9,129 nt of DNA from Bacteroidales bacterium UBA1205 (lineage in GTDB: Bacteria > Bacteroidota > Bacteroidia > Bacteroidales > WCHB1-69), in contig DBXT01000009.1 of assembly GCA_002309615.1 (NCBI GenBank), forward strand, positions 1-9,129, written 5' to 3'. Shown here in pieces: positions 1 to 6,174 of this stretch. The notes under the pieces were generated by a model, which was not told the origin of the DNA, searched no databases, and saw only the letters and a list, made by a program, of their open reading frames with translations. Numbering within the stretch: position 1 is the first letter of the stretch; each line of letters starts with the position of its first letter. The translations under genes and the position numbers were made by a program.

Positions 1-1544
1 ACCGGACGGTGTTTTTGATTGTCGCTGCCGATGTATTCCAAGTCAAAACGTTCGGGTAGGTTGTAGTCCACTTGTATGGTTCCCAACTGCCATTTACGAC
101 CGATGGCGTCTTTCACCATAAAGTCTAATTTAGGACCATAAAAAGCGGCTTCGCCGTATTCAATTTTTGCCGGCAGATTTTTTTCTTTGCAAGCTTCTAT
201 GATAGCGGTTTCCGCTTTCGCCCAATTTTCATCGGAGCCGACATATTTAGTCGTGTTATTCGGGTCGCGAAGGGATATTTGGGCTTCGAATTTGTCAAAA
301 CTTAAAGCTTTGAATATAATTTCTATAATTTCCATCACCCGAATGAATTCTTCTTTCACTTGGTCGGGACGACAGAAAATATGGGCATCGTCTTGGGTAA
401 AACTGCGGACACGTGTCAAACCGTGCAATTCACCGCTTTGTTCGTATCGATATACGGTGCCGAATTCCGCAAAACGAAGTGGTAGGTCTTTGTAAGAGTG
501 CGGCTGGTCTTTGTATATCATGCAGTGGTGAGGACAATTCATGGGTTTGAGTAAGTATTCTTCACCCTCTTCCGGTGTAGTGATAGGACGGAAGCTGTCT
601 TCTCCGTAGTGATCCCAGTGTCCGGAAGTAACATATAATTGTTTTCCTCCGATGTGAGGAGTAATAACTTGCTCGTATCCGTAGCGTTTTTGTATTTTTG
701 TCAAAAAGTTTTGCAGTCTCAAACGCAATTCGGTGCCTTTGGGCAACCAAATAGGCAAACCTTTTCCCACCATTTCGTTGAACATAAACAAGTTGAGTTC
801 TTTTCCGAGTTTGCGGTGGTCGCGTTTTTTGGCTTCTTCCAAAAGAGTAAGATATTCATCCAGTTCTTTCTTTTTCGGGAAGGTAACGGCATAAAGACGT
901 GTAAGTTGCTTGCGTTTTTCGTCACCTCTCCAATATGCACCTGCCAAACTGATAATTTTAATAGCTTTGATAAAGCCGGTATTGGGCAAGTGAGGACCAC
1001 GACAAAGGTCGATAAAAGAGCCGCATTGATAGAAAGAGATGGTGCCGTCTTCCAAACCTTCTATTAATTCTATTTTGTAAGGGTCGTTCTTTTTGGTGAA
1101 ATACTCCAAGGCGTCTTTTTTGCTGACTTCGGTGCGGACAAACGGTTGTTTTTCGGTTACTAATTCAGCCATTTTGTCTTCTATTTTTTTAAAGTCGTCA
1201 GAAGAAAAGTTATAGTCGCCAAAGTCAATGTCGTAGTAGAATCCAGTGTCGATGCAAGGACCGATGCCGAATTTAACACCCGGATAAAGTTGTTCGGTGG
1301 CTTCTGCCATCAGGTGAGCCGATGAATGCCAAAAAACTTTTTTGCCTTCTTCATCATTCCATGTCAGCAACTTTAAAGTGGCATCTTTGGTGATAGGACG
1401 ACTTGCGTCAACTACTATATCGTCAACTTTTGCCGCTAAAACATTGCGGGCTAAACCTTCACTAATAGAAAGTGCAACCTCGTATGGAGTGACGCCGCTT
1501 TCATATTGTCTTACAGAACCATCTGGTAATGTGATGTTTATCAT
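1..1544 (-). CDS. thrS: Threonyl-tRNA synthetase, partial (C-terminus beyond the left edge)
   Basis: Cytoplasmic class II aminoacyl-tRNA synthetase that charges tRNA-Thr and edits mischarged Ser-tRNA. The reading frame is open from ATG at 1544 to base 1, giving 514 complete codons of a family usually near 640 aa. An N-terminal TGS domain covers about residues 1-61. The editing domain shows the HxxxH pair at H73 and H77 and a second pair at C181 and H185 (CRGPH), all where the E. coli enzyme has them. The catalytic core has MNCPHH with zinc ligand C337, and the motif 2 region ending in TQDDAHIFC with zinc ligand H388. The frame stops at DNQKHRP, just before motif 3, so the third zinc ligand and the anticodon-binding domain are missing only because of the window edge. 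A TAnnTTTG box lies 27 bp upstream of the start, so the gene can be transcribed independently of purM. Identification is secure. Confidence 0.97.
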   Translation of the reverse strand, partial: MINITLPDGSVRQYESGVTPYEVALSISEGLARNVLAAKVDDIVVDASRPITKDATLKLLTWNDEEGKKVFWHSSAHLMAEATEQLYPGVKFGIGPCIDTGFYYDIDFGDYNFSSDDFKKIEDKMAELVTEKQPFVRTEVSKKDALEYFTKKNDPYKIELIEGLEDGTISFYQCGSFIDLCRGPHLPNTGFIKAIKIISLAGAYWRGDEKRKQLTRLYAVTFPKKKELDEYLTLLEEAKKRDHRKLGKELNLFMFNEMVGKGLPIWLPKGTELRLRLQNFLTKIQKRYGYEQVITPHIGGKQLYVTSGHWDHYGEDSFRPITTPEEGEEYLLKPMNCPHHCMIYKDQPHSYKDLPLRFAEFGTVYRYEQSGELHGLTRVRSFTQDDAHIFCRPDQVKEEFIRVMEIIEIIFKALSFDKFEAQISLRDPNNTTKYVGSDENWAKAETAIIEACKEKNLPAKIEYGEAAFYGPKLDFMVKDAIGRKWQLGTIQVDYNLPERFDLEYIGSDNQKHRP

Positions 1545-1570
1545 TTCTTAATGTGTTTATTTTAAAACTG

Positions 1571-1578
1571 CAAAGGTA
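1571..1578 (-). promoter_or_regulatory. -7 box of the thrS promoter
   Basis: On the minus strand this reads TACCTTTG followed by CA, matching the Bacteroidota housekeeping -7 consensus TAnnTTTG. Transcription would begin near 1565, giving a leader of about 20 nt before the thrS ATG. No clean TTTG -33 box is seen at the usual distance. Confidence 0.6.
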
Positions 1579-1632
1579 TCATTATTTTCCTATCTAAACT
1601 TCGTTTTTGGTAAATTTTGTCCCTTTGAAAAA

Positions 1633-2805
1633 TTATGAGTTATAAATAAATGTTCCGTGTTCGCTTTTTATGGTCACTTGTTTTTGAGAGCTTGCTTCCA
1701 CGCGACCGACAATCTGTGCATCTACTTGGAACGATTTGGAGATGGCAATCAGGTCGTTGGCGATGGTCTCGTCAACATATAATTCCATTCTGTGTCCCAT
1801 ATTGAACACCTTGTACATTTCCTGCCAATCGGTATTTGACTGATTTTGAATAAGTTTAAATAATGGAGGTGTTGGAAACAAATTGTCTTTTATAATGTGT
1901 AAGTGGTCAACAAAGTGCAAAATTTTAGTTTGTGCTCCACCGCTGCAATGAATCATTCCATGAATTTGGTGGCGATATTCGTCTAGAATTTTCTTGATGA
2001 TAGGGGCGTAGGTTCTTGTCGGCGATAGTACTAATTTACCTGCGTCCACGCCGGGAACCTCTGTCGGGTCGGTGAGTTGATAGTTGCCACAATAGACAAC
2101 TTCTTTTGGAAGATTGGGGTCGCAACTTTCAGGAAAACGTTCCAACAAAGATTTGTGAAATACGTCATGGCGGGCAGAGGTAAGTCCGTTGCTGCCCATG
2201 CCTCCATTGTAGGTGTTTTCGTAAGTGGCTTGCCCGAAGGAAGATAGTCCGACAATGACATCACCGGCTTTGATGTTGGCATTGTCAATTACATCTTTTC
2301 TCTTCATACGGCATGTAACGGTGCTATCTACGATAATGGTTCGCACTAAGTCGCCTACGTCTGCTGTTTCTCCACCGGTGGAGTAGATGCCGACACCCAT
2401 ATCTCTCATTTGAGCCAAGAATTCTTCAGTTCCTTCTATCAAAGCAGTAATGACTTCTCCGGGAATGAGTTGTTTGTTTCTGCCTATGGTGGAAGAAAGT
2501 AAAATATTGTCAACAGCACCCACACACAACAAATCGTCTGTATTCATGACGATGGCATCTTGTGCTATGCCTTTCCATACGGAGAGGTCGCCGGTGGTTT
2601 TCCAATACATATATGCCAAAGAAGATTTTGTGCCGGCCCCGTCGGCATGCATAATGCAGCAATAGTCATTGTCACCTGCCAAATAATCGGGTATAATTTT
2701 ACAAAAAGCATTAGGATAAAGCCCTTTATCTATGTTTTTGATAGCGTTGTGGACATCTTCTTTTGTCGCAGATACGCCACGAAGATTATATTTTTGTTCT
2801 GTCAT
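1633..2805 (-). CDS. purM: Phosphoribosylformylglycinamidine cyclo-ligase (AIR synthetase), long Bacteroidota form
   Basis: Cytoplasmic enzyme of purine synthesis that closes FGAM to AIR with ATP. The 390-aa product has the PurM/AIR-synthase signatures in order: HADGAGTK at 53-60 (equivalent of the canonical DGVGTK), MNTDD at 87-91, STGGETAD at 142-149, a GSNGLTSAR segment at 204-212, GMIHCSGGAQTK at 283-294 (in place of the usual GLAHITGGG) and VFNMGHRM at 333-340. It is longer than the E. coli enzyme (about 345 aa) and diverged in the C-terminal half, which matches the Bacteroidota-type PurM as I know it. No other pur genes are adjacent. It has its own -7 box. There is no clear terminator between its stop and thrS, so read-through into thrS is possible. 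Confidence 0.9.
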   Translation of the reverse strand: MTEQKYNLRGVSATKEDVHNAIKNIDKGLYPNAFCKIIPDYLAGDNDYCCIMHADGAGTKSSLAYMYWKTTGDLSVWKGIAQDAIVMNTDDLLCVGAVDNILLSSTIGRNKQLIPGEVITALIEGTEEFLAQMRDMGVGIYSTGGETADVGDLVRTIIVDSTVTCRMKRKDVIDNANIKAGDVIVGLSSFGQATYENTYNGGMGSNGLTSARHDVFHKSLLERFPESCDPNLPKEVVYCGNYQLTDPTEVPGVDAGKLVLSPTRTYAPIIKKILDEYRHQIHGMIHCSGGAQTKILHFVDHLHIIKDNLFPTPPLFKLIQNQSNTDWQEMYKVFNMGHRMELYVDETIANDLIAISKSFQVDAQIVGRVEASSQKQVTIKSEHGTFIYNS

Positions 2806-2828
2806 CTCTTTTTAAATTATACAAATTA

Positions 2829-2836
2829 CAAAGATA
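2829..2836 (-). promoter_or_regulatory. -7 box of the purM promoter
   Basis: Reads TATCTTTG on the minus strand (TAnnTTTG), 24 bp upstream of the purM ATG and preceded by a T-tract. A -33 TTTG at proper spacing is not evident, so the call rests on the -7 match and position. Confidence 0.5.
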
Positions 2837-2918
2837 CTAAAAAAAAATGAGTCCTTCACCGCTTTAGAAAGATTTTTATTATTTTTGTTGAAATTTAAGT
2901 TGGTATGAAAAAAAATGA

Positions 2919-2926
2919 TACTTTTG
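2919..2926 (+). promoter_or_regulatory. -7 box driving the structured RNA
   Basis: TACTTTTG followed by CA, preceded by an A8 tract and TGA. The 26 bp at 2903-2928 are identical to those in front of the tRNA-Ala gene (3731-3756), which suggests a strong stable-RNA promoter. Expected start of transcription is about 2932. Spacing to the nearest TTGG (2900-2903) is 15 nt, shorter than the usual -33/-7 spacing. Confidence 0.62.
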
Positions 2927-2931
2927 CAACG

Positions 2932-3115
2932 TTGTTTTTAAGGCAATTAAAGAAGCAAAAAACTTATTCTTTCTAATCGAAAAATTTGGCGATTTTACCG
3001 TAACGAAAGTAATAAGGATTTGCTCACGCTTGCGTGAGCTTGACTTATATTCGTGTTACAAGGTTAGCCAAATTACCTCGATTAGCGGGAGACAGTTAAG
3101 TTTCACGCTTTTTTT
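2932..3115 (+). ncRNA. Structured RNA, candidate 6S-like / Bacteroidales-1 class RNA
   Basis: A transcript of about 184 nt is bounded by a TAnnTTTG promoter and an intrinsic terminator and holds no convincing ORF. A long rod is directly readable: 2973-2980 pairs with 3078-3085 (8 bp), 2983-2990 with 3067-3074 (8 bp), 2997-2999 with 3062-3064, 3000-3004 with 3055-3059, 3005-3007 with 3050-3052, 3012-3016 with 3044-3048, capped by a perfect 7-bp hairpin 3022-3028/3033-3039. The ends can also pair: 2949-2956 with 3107-3114 (8 bp including one G-U) and 2960-2966 with 3097-3103 (7 bp). This leaves an open bubble 2967-2972 / 3086-3096. Closing stem, bubble and long arm are the layout of 6S RNA, the sponge of RNA polymerase holoenzyme, and the length fits. 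Known Bacteroidales-1 RNAs likewise have a Bacteroidota promoter at one end and a terminator at the other. The class assignment is inference; an attenuator for the following gene is the main alternative. That it is a structured RNA I hold at about 0.75. Confidence 0.5.
3084..3115 (+). terminator. Intrinsic terminator of the structured RNA
   Basis: AGCG (3084-3087) pairs with CGCT (3106-3109), then a G/A mismatch, then GAGAC (3089-3093) pairs with GTTTC (3100-3104, one G-U). The loop is 6 nt, and seven T's follow at 3109-3115. Its first two bases overlap the outer strand of the RNA's 8-bp stem. Confidence 0.7.
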
Positions 3116-3187
3116 ATGTCCATAATACAGCAAAACGGAGATACCGATAGCCGATGTAAGTGGAGGTAAAATTTAAAATTTTATAAA

Positions 3188-3634
3188 ATGAGATATTTAA
3201 AATTTATGACATTCGTTCTTTTTATTTGTTTAGTGTCATTGTCAGGATGCAAGAAATCAGGTTGCAATGATATATATGCAGATAATTATGATGTAGAAGC
3301 AGATTATTATGAACCAAACTCATGTTATTATTCTATTGGCATAGGAGTATGGTGGGATGAATCAACAACTCAGTATCTTCTCAAACATGGTGTAACAGCA
3401 CTTTCTATTTATGTTGACGGAAAATTTATAGATTCCAAAGCAGCTTCTACCTATTGGAGATCAGTGCCTACTTTTTCAAATTCTATTCATTATACAAAAT
3501 CACTTGGAACGATTAATCAAGGAACTGTTCATGTTGAGGTTTATGATCAATCTGGAAATTTAGGATGGGATTTTACTAGAACAATTACTGCATCTACCGG
3601 ACAAGTAGTTATTCAATTGACAGCAGGAAATTAG
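3188..3634 (+). CDS. Small secreted lipoprotein of unknown function with a Cys-bounded motif
   Basis: The 148-aa product has a hydrophobic signal with lipobox LSGC, so Cys21 is the expected lipidated residue. The next residues are KKS, not an acidic surface-export tag, so a periplasm-facing anchor is as likely as surface display. Residues 25-48 resemble a single degenerate copy of a motif common in secreted Bacteroidota proteins, GC.D..A.NY...A......SC.Y (Cys26 and Cys46 could form a disulphide). The C-terminal 90 residues alternate in a beta-sandwich-like pattern (LSIYVDGKF, TVHVEVYD, QVVIQLTAGN). I do not recognise the family. Composition is unlike the neighbours: I count 102 G+C in the 300 bases 3241-3540 (34%), against the mid-40s in sampled parts of gmhA. 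The gene has its own terminator but no visible promoter between 3116 and 3187. A GGAGGT at 3162-3167 lies 20 nt before the ATG, too far for a normal Shine-Dalgarno. Confidence 0.85.
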   Translation: MRYLKFMTFVLFICLVSLSGCKKSGCNDIYADNYDVEADYYEPNSCYYSIGIGVWWDESTTQYLLKHGVTALSIYVDGKFIDSKAASTYWRSVPTFSNSIHYTKSLGTINQGTVHVEVYDQSGNLGWDFTRTITASTGQVVIQLTAGN

Positions 3635-3656
3635 TTTTTTTTGAAATCATTAACAG

Positions 3657-3691
3657 AAGGCTGATTTTCAAATGAATATTCAGCCTTTTTT
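3657..3691 (+). terminator. Intrinsic terminator after the lipoprotein gene
   Basis: AAGGCTGA (3657-3664) pairs perfectly with TCAGCCTT (3680-3687) around a 15-nt AT-rich loop and is followed by a T-run to 3691. It lies 22 bp after the lipoprotein stop and separates it from the tRNA unit. Confidence 0.75.
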
Positions 3692-3723
3692 ATTTTTGAT
3701 ACTGATAAAAAGTATGGGAAAAG

Positions 3724-3756
3724 TATTTTTGTATGAAAAAAAATGATACTTTTGCA
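3724..3756 (+). promoter_or_regulatory. Promoter of the tRNA-Ala gene
   Basis: The -7 box TACTTTTG is at 3747-3754, preceded by an A8 tract and TGA. A TTTG at 3728-3731 lies 15 nt upstream and is itself part of a second TAnnTTTG match (3724-3731), so two tandem starts are possible. Bases 3731-3756 repeat 2903-2928 exactly. Start of transcription is expected near 3760, about 12 nt before the mature tRNA 5' end. Confidence 0.65.
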
Positions 3757-3771
3757 GTCGAATTCAACGAT

Positions 3772-3845
3772 GGGGTGTTAGCTCAGTTGGCTAGAGCGTT
3801 TGACTGGCAGTCAAGAGGTCGTGAGTTCGATTCTCATACACTCCA
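3772..3845 (+). tRNA. tRNA-Ala, anticodon GGC
   Basis: A complete cloverleaf can be read. The acceptor stem is 3772-3778/3838-3844 and contains the G3-U70 wobble that identifies alanine tRNAs. The D stem is 3781-3784/3794-3797, the anticodon stem 3799-3803/3811-3815 with loop CTGGCAG (anticodon GGC at 3806-3808, read after U33). The T stem is 3821-3825/3833-3837 with loop TTCGATT, and the discriminator is A at 3845. The next bases are CAG, so the 3' CCA is not encoded and must be added enzymatically. GGC decodes GCC and GCU. It stands alone, with its own promoter and terminator. Confidence 0.96.
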
Positions 3846-3859
3846 CAGAATTGAAAAAC

Positions 3860-3897
3860 AAGCTGTTGTGTAAAATATACAATGGCTTATTTTTTTG
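3860..3897 (+). terminator. Intrinsic terminator of the tRNA-Ala gene
   Basis: A 12-bp stem, 3860-3871 with 3877-3888 (including G-U pairs), closes a 5-nt loop AAAAT. It is followed by A and seven T's at 3890-3896. It begins 14 nt after the tRNA. Confidence 0.75.
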
Positions 3898-4045
3898 TTT
3901 TAAATCGAAAGGTGCTTATTAGGTGTATGATTTCAAGTATCCTTTTTGTATGTCGAACGATAAAATTTTATGACATTGGGATAAATAAATTTGACAACTT
4001 GTTGTGATAAGAGAGAAGAAAAGCGTTTTTTATATAAAAAAATGC
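3898..4045. other. Intergenic stretch before gmhA
   Basis: About 150 bp of AT-rich sequence with no credible ORF or RNA. The only symmetric element is ACAAC-TT-GTTGT at 3994-4005, centred about 60 bp upstream of the predicted gmhA transcription start. It could be an operator half-site pair, but there is no second copy in the window to support that. Confidence 0.4.
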
Positions 4046-4053
4046 TACTTTTG
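4046..4053 (+). promoter_or_regulatory. -7 box of the gmhA promoter
   Basis: TACTTTTG followed by CA, preceded by an A7 tract and TGC, the same layout as the two stable-RNA promoters upstream. It ends only 11 bp before the gmhA ATG, so the mRNA leader would be only about 5-8 nt. Confidence 0.6.
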
Positions 4054-4064
4054 CAAAAAATAAT

Positions 4065-4649
4065 ATGATGGAAACAGCGGATATAGTAGCAAGAATACAA
4101 GCGTCAATAGCAGTCAAAGAAAGTATAGTCGGTAATCAAATATTGTTAGACAGCATTCACCAAGCAGCAGCCATGATGATAGAAACATATCGGTCGGGTG
4201 GCAAGGTATTGTTTTGCGGCAATGGCGGCAGTGCCGCCGATGCACAGCATTTGGCAGCGGAATTGTCGGGAAGATTCTATATCAACCGTCCGCCATTGTA
4301 TGCGGAGGCCTTACATGTAAATACTTCCTATTTGACAGCTGTCGCCAACGATTTTTCTTATGACGACATTTTTGCCCGTATGGTGGAGGCAGCAGGCAGG
4401 GCAGGAGATGTTTTGGTAGGTATTTCTACATCCGGCAATTCAAAAAATATTGTAGCCGCTATCAACAAAGCCAGACAAATAGGCATGAAAACCATCGGTA
4501 TGACAGGCATGTCGGGCGGAGAGATGAAAAATTTGTGCGATTGTTTGTTAAATGTTCCGTCAAAAGATACGCCGAGAATACAAGAATCGCATATTATGAT
4601 AGGTCATATCATTTGTGAGGATGTAGAAAAGGAGTTGTTTACTCGTTAG
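4065..4649 (+). CDS. gmhA: Sedoheptulose-7-phosphate isomerase (phosphoheptose isomerase)
   Basis: Cytoplasmic SIS-domain enzyme converting sedoheptulose 7-phosphate to D-glycero-manno-heptose 7-phosphate, the first step towards ADP- or GDP-heptose for LPS or other envelope glycans. The 194 aa match the usual family length. Visible signatures are CGNGGSAADAQHLAAEL at 51-67, NDFSYDDIF at 95-103, GISTSGNSKN at 119-128 and RIQESHIMIGH at 171-181. The zinc ligands of the E. coli enzyme (H61, E65, Q172, H180) appear as H62, E66, Q173 and H181, an offset of one. The sequence starts MM; starting at the second ATG (4068) would remove the offset, so that start is equally possible. No hldE or other heptose gene is adjacent. 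The last 11 bp, including the stop, overlap the convergent OstA-like gene. Confidence 0.95.
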   Translation: MMETADIVARIQASIAVKESIVGNQILLDSIHQAAAMMIETYRSGGKVLFCGNGGSAADAQHLAAELSGRFYINRPPLYAEALHVNTSYLTAVANDFSYDDIFARMVEAAGRAGDVLVGISTSGNSKNIVAAINKARQIGMKTIGMTGMSGGEMKNLCDCLLNVPSKDTPRIQESHIMIGHIICEDVEKELFTR

Positions 4650-6174
4650 CGTTGTAGTAGTCTTCTCTGAAAATATCTTGTTTGTCAGTCGGGCGATATT
4701 GGTTTAACCAAATAAATCCCGACAAACGGTCAAGAGGAAGTTTGTCTAAAGGATACATTTCTCCTTTTATTTGCTTATAAAGGCGAATTTTACTGATTTC
4801 GTTATTTTCGAAAAAGATTCGCATTTGTGCAGAAACCGATTTCTGTATGCCGATTAAATCCTTGTTGTCTTCTTGAACATAATACATACATTCTGCATTG
4901 GCATCTACAAAGACGGTTGAAATATTGTTGTTGTTGAAATCTACAATCATGTTGGTACCCCGAATTTGATTGAATTTTTCTTCTTGGAATACATCTTGAT
5001 TGACAGAAGAATTGTTGATGAAATGCATTTGATGTATTTGTCCGTTTTTGAGAAATATTTTCACCGTGTCGGCTTTCATTTGGCTTCCTTCCGACCAGAG
5101 AATAGGAAAATTGATCATATAGACAACCGAATCGGTGGCATCGTAAGATATGGAATCACAAACTCCTTGTAAATCATCACGATAAAATCTTACTCCATAG
5201 AAGGCAAACAAATATTGGAGTTGTTGTGCGGTGTCGAAAATGGCACGAATTTCGTTGCTGTGTAGAAACAAACTGTCATCTTTCTGAATGAGTACGGCAA
5301 CGGCACTATCGGTAAGATAGGCATAGTTTTTTTCTTTTTGATATTCTGCATAATTGCTATAAAGGACAATATTTGCAGTAGAATCTTCTATAGATACATG
5401 TCCGTGAGCAATACCCATATCGTGTTCGCGGTCGTACCAAATGGTGTCAGCTGCCAAAAATTGGGTGTTGTTGTACATTCGGGCATTTTTTTCAAATTGA
5501 CAAACATCCGAATAGGTATTGTACCAACCATATTCACAAACCATAAAATTGGAATCGTTGTGAATGGTGGTAGGACCTAAAAAATAGGCGATTTCAGTGG
5601 TCGTATTATATCTAAGTGTGTCAGTTTCAATAGTATATTGTGGAGAAGTGAGTACCACATCATTTTTGAAATATACATCGTTGGTTTTGGTATGATACCA
5701 GCCTTGCTGGCTTTTGAGGGTGGAGTTGCCGCTTACCAACCTGCCGTAAGTATGGTAGTAGGCAATGCCGGTATTGCGGTTGTAGATAAGCGTGTCGGTG
5801 TATAAGGTGGCAGATTCATTGGTGAGAACAACCGTATCTTTGGTAATAAAGGCAGTACGCGTTTCTCCATCGTAAATGAGAAAGTTGCCATATAAGGAAA
5901 CGGAATCGTTGACATGAATCACCAAATTTTCTCCACGGGCTGTAATGGTATTTCGTTTTTCGTTGAAATAGGCGGTATCGCAATAGCCGATAGCACCTTC
6001 GTGAGTAAAGACAACTTGGTCAACAAGCATGTGTACGTCTTTTTCTATTTTTGCATCATAAATTAATTTTTTGGCTTTACATTCTATTTTAGTATTTTCA
6101 TTTTCTTGGCAAAATGAAGAAAAAGAGCATAGCATCAACAATAAAAGAACCGATAATTTTGTTGGCTTATTCAT
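4639..6174 (-). CDS. OstA/LptA-like periplasmic protein, probable LPS-transport component
   Basis: The 511-aa product starts with a signal peptide (hydrophobic core about 8-19, probable cleavage after Cys22; the preceding Phe argues against a lipobox). The rest is a chain of short beta-repeats of the OstA/LptA kind, with recurring units such as DTAYFNEKRNTITARGE, DTLIYNRNTGIAYY, DTLRYNTTTEIAYFLG and DTIWYDREHDMGIAHG. The pattern D-T-x-x-Y-(D/N)-x-x-x-x-x-x-A/G repeats across about residues 60-370. In the known family these strands stack into a jellyroll that carries LPS from the inner-membrane complex to LptD. Bacteroidota carry such long OstA-like proteins in place of or beside short LptA; which role this one has cannot be told here. 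Its start overlaps the stop of the upstream beta-barrel gene by 8 bp, so translation is probably coupled. The convergent gmhA is also an envelope gene. Confidence 0.8.
   Translation of the reverse strand: MNKPTKLSVLLLLMLCSFSSFCQENENTKIECKAKKLIYDAKIEKDVHMLVDQVVFTHEGAIGYCDTAYFNEKRNTITARGENLVIHVNDSVSLYGNFLIYDGETRTAFITKDTVVLTNESATLYTDTLIYNRNTGIAYYHTYGRLVSGNSTLKSQQGWYHTKTNDVYFKNDVVLTSPQYTIETDTLRYNTTTEIAYFLGPTTIHNDSNFMVCEYGWYNTYSDVCQFEKNARMYNNTQFLAADTIWYDREHDMGIAHGHVSIEDSTANIVLYSNYAEYQKEKNYAYLTDSAVAVLIQKDDSLFLHSNEIRAIFDTAQQLQYLFAFYGVRFYRDDLQGVCDSISYDATDSVVYMINFPILWSEGSQMKADTVKIFLKNGQIHQMHFINNSSVNQDVFQEEKFNQIRGTNMIVDFNNNNISTVFVDANAECMYYVQEDNKDLIGIQKSVSAQMRIFFENNEISKIRLYKQIKGEMYPLDKLPLDRLSGFIWLNQYRPTDKQDIFREDYYNANE

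Noticed and set aside
187..1551. Plus-strand and other-frame minus open frames in the left part of the window
   Set aside because: They lie wholly or almost wholly within thrS, whose translation shows all the expected domains; they have no recognisable content.
2031..2850. Open frames opposite to or out of frame with purM
   Set aside because: Shadows of the purM coding region, with low-complexity or improbable sequences and no start signals.
3162..3167. GGAGGT as a Shine-Dalgarno site for the lipoprotein gene
   Set aside because: It is 20 nt from the ATG, beyond functional spacing, and the other genes in the window show no such sites.
3116..3169. 17-codon frame (MSIIQQNG...) directly after the T-run of the structured RNA's terminator, upstream of the lipoprotein gene
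   Set aside because: It has no start context or recognisable content, and frames this short are expected by chance. Its only interest is as a possible leader peptide if read-through occurs.
3691..3698. TATTTTTG matching the -7 consensus
   Set aside because: It lies inside the T-rich tail of the lipoprotein terminator and has no gene at a suitable distance that lacks a better promoter.
4966..5915. Several 60-80 aa frames within the OstA-like gene on either strand
   Set aside because: They are explained by the repetitive codon pattern of the OstA-like gene, and none has a promoter or a recognisable domain.
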